A stretch of DNA of 6,306 nt from Acidobacteriota bacterium (GTDB lineage: Bacteria; Acidobacteriota; Terriglobia; Terriglobales; Acidobacteriaceae): positions 1,684 to 7,989 of the forward strand of contig JAJZNH010000089.1 of NCBI GenBank assembly GCA_021811745.1, read 5' to 3'. A program made the translations under genes and the position numbers. Of the stretch, positions 1 to 4,473 are shown one piece after another. Positions within the stretch are counted from its first letter, which is position 1, and the number at the start of each line of letters is the position of its first letter. The notes under the pieces were generated by a model. The model had not been told where the DNA came from and did no database searches. It saw only the letters and a program-made list of their open reading frames with translations.

Positions 1-32
1 TCTGAAACCACGGCCAGCGACCGCTTCCCCAT
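1..32 (-). CDS. Start of a divergent gene of unknown function (5' fragment only)
   Basis: On the minus strand an ATG at 32-30 opens a frame reading MGKRSLAVVS to the window edge with no stop. It is preceded by AAGGAGGT (complement of 37-44), five bases after the GGAGG core, an almost ideal Shine-Dalgarno sequence. That is why I call a gene from only ten codons. The product cannot be recognised. The short basic start followed by LAVV could be the beginning of a signal peptide or of a soluble beta strand, and the visible part cannot decide between them. It is transcribed divergently from the kinase-RapZ gene, whose preferred start is only 44 bases away. Confidence 0.6.
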   Translation of the reverse strand, partial: MGKRSLAVVS

Positions 33-36
33 CTGC

Positions 37-44
37 ACCTCCTT
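37..44 (-). promoter_or_regulatory. Strong ribosome binding site of the divergent left-edge gene
   Basis: The complement of 37-44 reads AAGGAGGT, the full consensus anti-16S complement, placed correctly for the ATG at 32-30. On the plus strand the same bases read ACCTCCTT, which cannot serve as a ribosome binding site for the GTG at 47. This argues against that GTG as the start of the rightward gene. Confidence 0.65.
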
Positions 45-64
45 AAGTGGCATTCCCATTTTTC

Positions 65-73
65 GGAAAGAGA
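65..73 (+). promoter_or_regulatory. Ribosome binding site that decides the start of the kinase-RapZ gene
   Basis: GGAAAGAGA lies three bases before the ATG at 77, with its purine core at normal spacing. The same frame could be opened by a GTG at 47, directly after a TAA at 44-46, but that codon has only pyrimidine-rich sequence upstream. The ATG is therefore the better start. Confidence 0.55.
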
Positions 74-76
74 TTC

Positions 77-1504
77 ATGGACGTTCTAAAGAGGCTTTTT
101 GAGCAACACTTTCGGCTGCCGGCTGAAGATGTCAAGCCGCTGCAAGGGCAACTCAGCGGCTCAGGCCGCGTGATTGTGCGCCTGACCGGCGGAGGCTTCA
201 GCGCCATCGGCATTCTGTATTCGGTGCGCGAAGAGAATATTGCGTTTCTCGAGTTCTCCCGCCATTTTCGCCGTTATGGATTGCCGGTACCGGAGATCTA
301 TGCCGAGGATTTGGAGCAGGGCGCGTATCTCGAAGAAGACCTGGGCGACACGACGCTCTTCGACTTTCTCAGCAGCCATCGCGCCGGTGAGGCCATTGCT
401 CCGCAGGTCATCGACGCCTATCGCGACGTTGTGGCCGTGCTACCCCGCTTTCAGGTGGAGGCCGGCCACGATCTCAACTACAGGGTCTGCTATCCACGGG
501 CAAGCTTTGATCGCCAGTCCATCGCCTGGGACCTGAACTACTTCAAGTATTACTTCCTGCGGCTCGCCAGCATCCCCTTCAACGAACAGGCTCTGGAGTC
601 CGACTTGACCCGCCTGACAAAGTTTCTGCTGAGCGCGAACCACGAGTATTTTCTTTACCGGGATTTCCAGTCGCGCAATGTGATGTTGCGCGATGGGAAG
701 CCGTACTTTCTGGACTACCAGGGCGGCCGCAAAGGCGCGCTGCAATACGACATCGCTTCACTGCTCTACGACGGCAAGGCTGACCTGCCGCCGGCTTTGC
801 GCCAGGAACTGCTCGATCACTACCTCGACTGCCTGGCCGGTTACATCGACCTGAGTCGCGAAGCCTTTATGGAGCACTATTACGCCTATGTCTACATCCG
901 CATCATGCAGGCGCTGGGGGCGTATGGCTTCAGGGGATTCTACGAGCGCAAAGCGCATTTTCTGCAGAGCGTGCCGTATGCGCTCAGGAACCTGCGCTGG
1001 CTGGCGCATCACGTCAAGCTGCCCATCGCATTGCCGGCTCTGATGCAGGCTTTTGAGGGAATGCTGGGCTCAGAGAAACTGCTTGGGCTGGCATCGCCGG
1101 CCCCGGGCTTGACGGTGCGGATCTTCAGCTTCTCTTTCCATCGCCAGATGCCGGTCGATGAGTCCGGCAACGGCGGCGGATTCATCTTCGATGCCCGCAG
1201 CCTGCCCAACCCCGGGCGTGAAGACCAGTTCCGGCAACTAACCGGCAAGGACGCGGCGGTCATCGATTACCTCGAACAGCAGGAGAGCGTGCACCAGTAC
1301 CTCACGCACGCCCGCTCGCTGGTCGATGCCGCCGTAAGCAATTATCAGCAGCGCGGATTCAAAGACCTGATGGTTTCCTTCGGCTGCACCGGCGGCCAGC
1401 ACCGCTCGGTATACCTGGCGGAACAGTTAGCGAAGCACCTCCAGGGCATCTCCAGCGTCAACGCGGTGGTCCGCCATATCGAGTTGGAGAAGATGGGCAA
1501 ATGA
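77..1504 (+). CDS. APH-fold amino-sugar kinase (AmgK-like) fused to a RapZ C-terminal domain
   Basis: This 475-residue protein joins two domains. Residues about 1-320 have the aminoglycoside/choline phosphotransferase fold: a catalytic loop YRDFQSRN (residues 194-201, with D196 as likely catalytic base and N201 as metal ligand) and the following DYQGG with metal-binding D213. Residues about 345-460 match the C-terminal domain of RapZ, including FSFSFHRQMP, FDARSLPNPGR, QLTGKD and GCTGGQHRSV (436-445). The RapZ P-loop NTPase domain is absent. AmgK kinases phosphorylate MurNAc or GlcNAc at the anomeric carbon in the cytoplasm during peptidoglycan recycling. The four-base overlap with a MurU-type gene supports this role. 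The usual HxD histidine is Tyr here, which I recall as normal for this fused subfamily. The RapZ part may sense an amino-sugar phosphate or bind RNA, but this is inference. Automatic pipelines may name the whole protein RapZ. A GTG at 47 would add ten residues. Confidence 0.85.
   Translation: MDVLKRLFEQHFRLPAEDVKPLQGQLSGSGRVIVRLTGGGFSAIGILYSVREENIAFLEFSRHFRRYGLPVPEIYAEDLEQGAYLEEDLGDTTLFDFLSSHRAGEAIAPQVIDAYRDVVAVLPRFQVEAGHDLNYRVCYPRASFDRQSIAWDLNYFKYYFLRLASIPFNEQALESDLTRLTKFLLSANHEYFLYRDFQSRNVMLRDGKPYFLDYQGGRKGALQYDIASLLYDGKADLPPALRQELLDHYLDCLAGYIDLSREAFMEHYYAYVYIRIMQALGAYGFRGFYERKAHFLQSVPYALRNLRWLAHHVKLPIALPALMQAFEGMLGSEKLLGLASPAPGLTVRIFSFSFHRQMPVDESGNGGGFIFDARSLPNPGREDQFRQLTGKDAAVIDYLEQQESVHQYLTHARSLVDAAVSNYQQRGFKDLMVSFGCTGGQHRSVYLAEQLAKHLQGISSVNAVVRHIELEKMGK
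1486..1492 (+). promoter_or_regulatory. Ribosome binding site of the MurU-like gene, inside the upstream gene
   Basis: GGAGAAG sits eight bases before the ATG at 1501, within the last codons of the kinase-RapZ gene. With the ATGA stop-start overlap at 1501-1504 it indicates translational coupling of the two genes. Confidence 0.55.
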
Positions 1505-2253
1505 AGGCGATGATCCTTGCAGCCGGCCTGGGCATGCGCCTGCGCCCGCTCACCGACGACCGCCCCAAGGCGCTGGTCACCGTCGCCGGCCGCACACTAC
1601 TCGAAATCACGCTCTCGCGTCTGCGCTCCTTCGGCGTTCATGAGGTGATCGTGAATGTGCATCACTACGCCGGAATGATTTGCGATTATCTCAAAGAAAA
1701 CAATCATTTCGGCATGAGAATTGAAATATCTCCTGAAGACTTCCTGCTCGACACCGGCGGCGGCCTTAAGCATGCCGCATGGTTCTTTTTTGAGGACCGC
1801 AAAAGCACGCACGAGCCGTTCATCCTGCACAACGTCGATGTGCTCAGCAACATCGATCTCGGAAGCATGGTGCGGCATCACGCCGGCGAGCAGGCACTGG
1901 CCACGCTGGCGGTTCAGGGCCGCGAAACATCGCGCTATCTGCTTTTCGACGACAAGGCCCAATTATGCGGCCGGCAGGCGGGGCGCAACGCGCAGCCGGA
2001 GCTGGTGCGTCCCGCTGCCACTGTGCAGCCCCTCGCCTTTTCGGGCATTCATGTGATTTCTCCGCGCCTGCTGGAGATGCTGAGCGACGAAGGCGCCTTC
2101 TCCATCATCACCGCTTACCTGCGCCTGGCCGCTCACGGAGAGAAGATCACCGCTTTTCGCGCCGATGAATCCTATTGGCGCGACCTCGGCCGTCCGGAGA
2201 ATATCGCGCAGGCATCCCGCGATATCGCAAGCGGGGCGTACCCGGATATTTGA
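1501..2253 (+). CDS. murU: Sugar-1-phosphate nucleotidyltransferase, probably MurNAc-1-P uridylyltransferase (MurU-like)
   Basis: This 250-residue Rossmann-like nucleotidyltransferase begins with the family signature AAGLGMRLRPLTDDRPKALV (residues 7-26), which binds the nucleotide phosphates and contains the catalytic Arg and Lys. Further on are DTGGGLK (84-90), the metal-binding NVD (D113), FSGIHVISP (180-188) and YWRDLGRPENI (225-235), with a second likely metal-binding Asp at 228. The family transfers NMP to a sugar-1-phosphate and releases pyrophosphate. Sequence alone does not fix the sugar: glucose-1-P thymidylyl- and mannose-1-P guanylyltransferases share these motifs. The directly coupled AmgK-like kinase favours MurU, which makes UDP-MurNAc from MurNAc-1-P and bypasses de novo synthesis. 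It is somewhat longer than the roughly 220-residue pseudomonad MurU, partly from a segment around residues 150-175. There is no left-handed beta-helix acyltransferase domain, so it is not GlmU. The start overlaps the upstream stop. Confidence 0.8.
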   Translation: MKAMILAAGLGMRLRPLTDDRPKALVTVAGRTLLEITLSRLRSFGVHEVIVNVHHYAGMICDYLKENNHFGMRIEISPEDFLLDTGGGLKHAAWFFFEDRKSTHEPFILHNVDVLSNIDLGSMVRHHAGEQALATLAVQGRETSRYLLFDDKAQLCGRQAGRNAQPELVRPAATVQPLAFSGIHVISPRLLEMLSDEGAFSIITAYLRLAAHGEKITAFRADESYWRDLGRPENIAQASRDIASGAYPDI

Positions 2254-2301
2254 TCCGAAGGCCGCGTCCTGGAAGACGCGACCCCCTCGGATTTCCCGAG
2301 G
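2253..2301 (+). terminator. Overlapping hairpins just after murU (possible terminator or attenuator)
   Basis: Starting at the last base of the stop codon, ATCCGA (2253-2258) can pair with TCGGAT (2287-2292), enclosing CGCGTC (2263-2268) paired with GACGCG (2275-2280) around a CTGGAA loop. A second perfect hairpin, CCTCGG (2285-2290) with CCGAGG (2296-2301), reuses bases of the outer stem, so the two cannot form together. No long T run follows (only TTT at 2292-2294), so Rho-independent termination would be weak. The position right after an operon fits a transcript end or mRNA-stabilising structure. Confidence 0.45.
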
Positions 2302-2637
2302 AGTGCAGAGAGTTCCCATTCGCTCGCCAGGTTGATCGTTCATAGTGGTGTCGAAAAATCCAAGTGATCATTGACCGTAACCTACTCCGCAAGAGTGCAC
2401 TAGCAGTTTTTGGAGTGGCTGAGGACCAGGAAAGCTGATGTAATCTCAGGCGGGTTGAATTCCGATCGCAATACGGATTGAGTGTTTCTTTGCAAACGGA
2501 AGGGGGATCATAGACATCGGCTCGAGGCCGGTTGTGTCGTGCTGGCGCCGAGTGTCGCCGATTGAAAAACAGCAGGTGGCGCGAAGAGGTTGTCATGCGC
2601 GAATCCACGCGGTTCGCTGATTCCGGAAGATGCCGAA
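2302..2637. other. Intergenic stretch without a recognisable gene
   Basis: Together with the hairpins before it, this forms a 384-base gap between murU and the next supported start codon. Open frames crossing it on either strand have no ribosome binding site or recognisable protein features and extend as shadows into murU. A TTGACC at 2371-2376 could be a -35 box but lacks a good -10 at 16-18 bases. TTGAAT at 2455-2460 is similarly unsupported. ATCGGC (2516-2521) and GCCGAT (2557-2562) form an inverted repeat with a 35-base loop. The promoter of the downstream membrane-protein pair presumably lies here, but I cannot place it. Confidence 0.5.
2625..2630 (+). promoter_or_regulatory. Ribosome binding site deciding the start of the small membrane protein
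   Basis: GGAAGA lies seven bases before the ATG at 2638. The frame is also open from a TTG at 2590, but there the purine stretch GAAGAGG touches the TTG with no spacing, so the ATG is preferred. Confidence 0.5.
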
Positions 2638-3048
2638 ATGATCAAGCGAAATCGTCCCGCAGACATCACCGCTCTTAGTCTCTTCTTCGGGTTTGGCGCG
2701 GTTCTGTGCGCCACCTGCGGCATAGGGCTTCTGTTTCCCAGCACAGCATCACACCCAATCTTCAAAATGCCACCTGCACTCGCCATCATGGGAACTGAGG
2801 CCGTGTCCTGGCTGGTTGTGGTTTGTATAGTATGCGTTGTCGCTGCACTTGGACTCTGGCGTTGCTCCTACTGGGGTTTTATATCGGCGACGGTAGCTCT
2901 TATTTTGTTTCTTGCGCTCCACTTTCTGCGTGCGCTGTTTACGAATGCATGGTGGGAACTCATGGTGATCCTGATGATAGGCGCGCTGATCATCTGGTAC
3001 CTGCGCAAAAGGTCCCATGTATTCATCCATCGAACCCTTGGAATGTGA
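2638..3048 (+). CDS. Small integral membrane protein of unknown function
   Basis: I do not recognise this 136-residue protein. After a basic start (MIKRNRP) there is a hydrophobic segment at about residues 10-33, a loop with a proline-containing stretch (PSTASHPIFKMPP, 34-46), then hydrophobic segments at about 55-74, 79-101 and 107-121. The end is basic (YLRKRSHVFIHR). This predicts about four membrane spans with short loops and, by the positive-inside rule, both termini in the cytoplasm. There are no catalytic motifs, and four cysteines lie in membrane segments (24, 27, 63, 66). The next gene, a transporter, starts 49 bases downstream on the same strand, so the two are probably co-transcribed and could be partners. 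Starting at the TTG at 2590 would add 16 residues. The consistent hydrophobic pattern and good ribosome binding site support a real gene. Confidence 0.7.
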   Translation: MIKRNRPADITALSLFFGFGAVLCATCGIGLLFPSTASHPIFKMPPALAIMGTEAVSWLVVVCIVCVVAALGLWRCSYWGFISATVALILFLALHFLRALFTNAWWELMVILMIGALIIWYLRKRSHVFIHRTLGM

Positions 3049-3088
3049 GCGATGCTCGAAGGCGCAAACAGAGCCTCCCGAGCCCGGT

Positions 3089-3092
3089 GGAG
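3089..3092 (+). promoter_or_regulatory. Ribosome binding site deciding the start of the AI-2E family transporter
   Basis: GGAG lies five bases before the ATG at 3098. The frame is open further upstream to an ATG at 3017, but that codon lies inside the preceding gene and would add a 27-residue hydrophilic stretch (MYSSIEPLECERC...) with no family resemblance. Confidence 0.55.
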
Positions 3093-3097
3093 ATTTG

Positions 3098-4216
3098 ATG
3101 GACTCTTCTGCGAGCACTCAATTCTCGATAGAAGACAGAGGCTACTACGCTCGTGGACGTGAAGCCTTTATCCGGATAAGTCTTCTTGCGGTCATGGGTG
3201 TTAGTTGCGTCCTTCTCCTGCGTCCATTCCTGAACTTAATCATTTGCGCGATCATCATCTCAATCGGGATCTACCCTGCGCATCGGATGCTCACAAAGGC
3301 TCTACGCGGACGGACAAAGCTGTCCGCCGCCCTCTGTAGTGCCCTGCTCTTGGTCGCGCTGATTCTGCCGTCCTTGTTGCTGGCGGGGACGCTGGTGAGT
3401 GGGATTCAAACGATCATTCATCACGTGCAAGCCGGGCGGCTTAATATCCCCCCACCCCCGCCGAGTCTCGAAAAGTTACCCGTCGTAGGTCCTCGTCTGG
3501 AGGAGCTTTGGACTCTATCCTCCACCGACCTGTCTGAATCGGTGAAGCGCTTTGCTCCGCAAATTCGGAGGGGCATTCCTGCTTTGCTGTCCGTGTCGGC
3601 TGGAATCGCCGGCACAATAGTCCAGATCTTTATTGCGATCATCCTTGCAGGATATTTTCTGGCGACCAGCGAAGCGTGCGGACGCTTTGCGGACAGGGTT
3701 TTTGCTCGTATTTTCACCGATCAGGGCACTGAGTTCGAAGACCTGGTAAGTGCCACAATCAGAACCGTCGCCAACGGCGTTCTCGGCGTCGCGGTCATTC
3801 AAACGCTTTTAGCCAGCCTGGGATTCTGGCTCGTGGGATTACCGGGACTGGGCCTATGGTCATTACTCTTTCTAATAGCCGCGGTTTTGCAGGTTGGCGT
3901 GCTTGTGCTTGTGCCGGCAGCGCTCTACTCGTTCGCGGCATTCCCGATGACCCATGCAGTGATCTTCCTGGTGTGGTGCATCTTCGTTGGCCTGATAGAT
4001 AACGTCTTGAAGCCCATACTTTTGGGACGCAGCGGCAAGGTTCCCATGCCCGTCATTTTTCTTGGCGTGATTGGCGGATTTATGGCGATGAATAGCATTA
4101 TCGGCCTTTTCGTCGGCGCCATTGTCCTTTCAGTGGGATACAAGCTGTTTATGGCGTGGCTGGACAGCGAAGAGCCGCATGTAACTGCAGCTGATGAGAC
4201 CCATTCGGTCCCTTAG
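3098..4216 (+). CDS. AI-2E/PerM family transporter (multi-pass inner-membrane protein)
   Basis: This 372-residue protein has the length and layout of the AI-2E transporter family (YdiK, TqsA, PerM). Paired membrane segments lie near the N-terminus (about 25-41 and 44-60), with another at about 76-101. A soluble region follows (about 102-163). The C-terminal half has spans at about 165-190, 224-247, 252-282, 285-301 and 317-350. Family hallmarks are visible: DNVLKPILLGR (301-311), FLGVIGGFMA (321-330) and IIGLFVGAIVLSVGYKL (334-350). Members have been linked to export of the signal autoinducer-2, to Na+/H+ exchange and to other substrates, so the name is not a functional assignment. No LuxS-type gene is in view. 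The loop after the third span carries five consecutive prolines (118-122), which would normally need EF-P for smooth translation. It lies 49 bases after the small membrane-protein gene and probably shares its transcript. Confidence 0.85.
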   Translation: MDSSASTQFSIEDRGYYARGREAFIRISLLAVMGVSCVLLLRPFLNLIICAIIISIGIYPAHRMLTKALRGRTKLSAALCSALLLVALILPSLLLAGTLVSGIQTIIHHVQAGRLNIPPPPPSLEKLPVVGPRLEELWTLSSTDLSESVKRFAPQIRRGIPALLSVSAGIAGTIVQIFIAIILAGYFLATSEACGRFADRVFARIFTDQGTEFEDLVSATIRTVANGVLGVAVIQTLLASLGFWLVGLPGLGLWSLLFLIAAVLQVGVLVLVPAALYSFAAFPMTHAVIFLVWCIFVGLIDNVLKPILLGRSGKVPMPVIFLGVIGGFMAMNSIIGLFVGAIVLSVGYKLFMAWLDSEEPHVTAADETHSVP

Positions 4217-4473
4217 CGTTTCCTTTGAATCCGAGAGTGGCGGCCATGCTGACCTTCGCCTGAACATTTCTGGAAGGGCCACTCCCCGGGAGCAAGCCTG
4301 TGAGGTCTCCCAATTGTTCCGAATGCGCCAGAGCTGGCACACTAGGGCACAGATGTCCCAATAGCAGTTCTCCTTTGGCAGTAAACCGAAGACGAGAATT
4401 GAAGTGGCGCTTCCCTCAAGGAAGCGCCACCTTGGATTGAAATCGCAGGGGCTACATTTGAAGGAGAAGTTCC
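4217..4473. other. Gap between convergent genes
   Basis: These 257 bases separate the stop of the transporter gene from the stop of secA on the opposite strand. Apart from the strong hairpin at 4404-4430 I see only short self-complementary pieces, such as GCCAGAGCTGGC (4325-4336), and no supported gene. Confidence 0.5.
4404..4430. terminator. Perfect 11-bp hairpin between convergent genes, probable bidirectional terminator
   Basis: GTGGCGCTTCC (4404-4414) and GGAAGCGCCAC (4420-4430) are exact reverse complements around the five-base loop CTCAA. The hairpin lies 43 bases beyond the secA stop and 187 bases beyond the transporter stop. Neither side has a strong T tract. Read on the minus strand it is followed by TTCAATTCTCGTCTT, the more terminator-like side, so its main client is probably secA. 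Confidence 0.65.

Noticed and set aside
30..46. The plus-strand CACCTCCTTAA resembles the 3' end of 16S rRNA
   Set aside because: There is no 16S sequence upstream. It is simply the complement of a strong Shine-Dalgarno sequence on the minus strand.
47..76. GTG at 47 as the start of the kinase-RapZ gene
   Set aside because: It has no ribosome binding site (the upstream bases are pyrimidine-rich and belong to the divergent gene's site), while the ATG at 77 has GGAAAGAGA at good spacing and gives a typical family N-terminus.
2371..2400. TTGACC as a sigma-70 -35 box
   Set aside because: No acceptable -10 hexamer is found 16-18 bases downstream, so a promoter call would rest on one half-site.
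2459..2480. Possible inverted repeat ATTCCG...CGGATT
   Set aside because: The arms are not exact complements (ATTCCG would need CGGAAT), leaving only a three-base match.
2147..2608. Minus-strand open frame of 153 codons between murU and the membrane protein
   Set aside because: It overlaps the well-supported end of murU, is rich in Arg/Ser/Pro as expected for an antisense shadow, and has no ribosome binding site or recognisable motif.
3017..3097. ATG at 3017 as the transporter start
   Set aside because: It would overlap the preceding gene by over 30 bases, has no good ribosome binding site, and adds a hydrophilic stretch unlike the family. The ATG at 3098 has GGAG at five bases.
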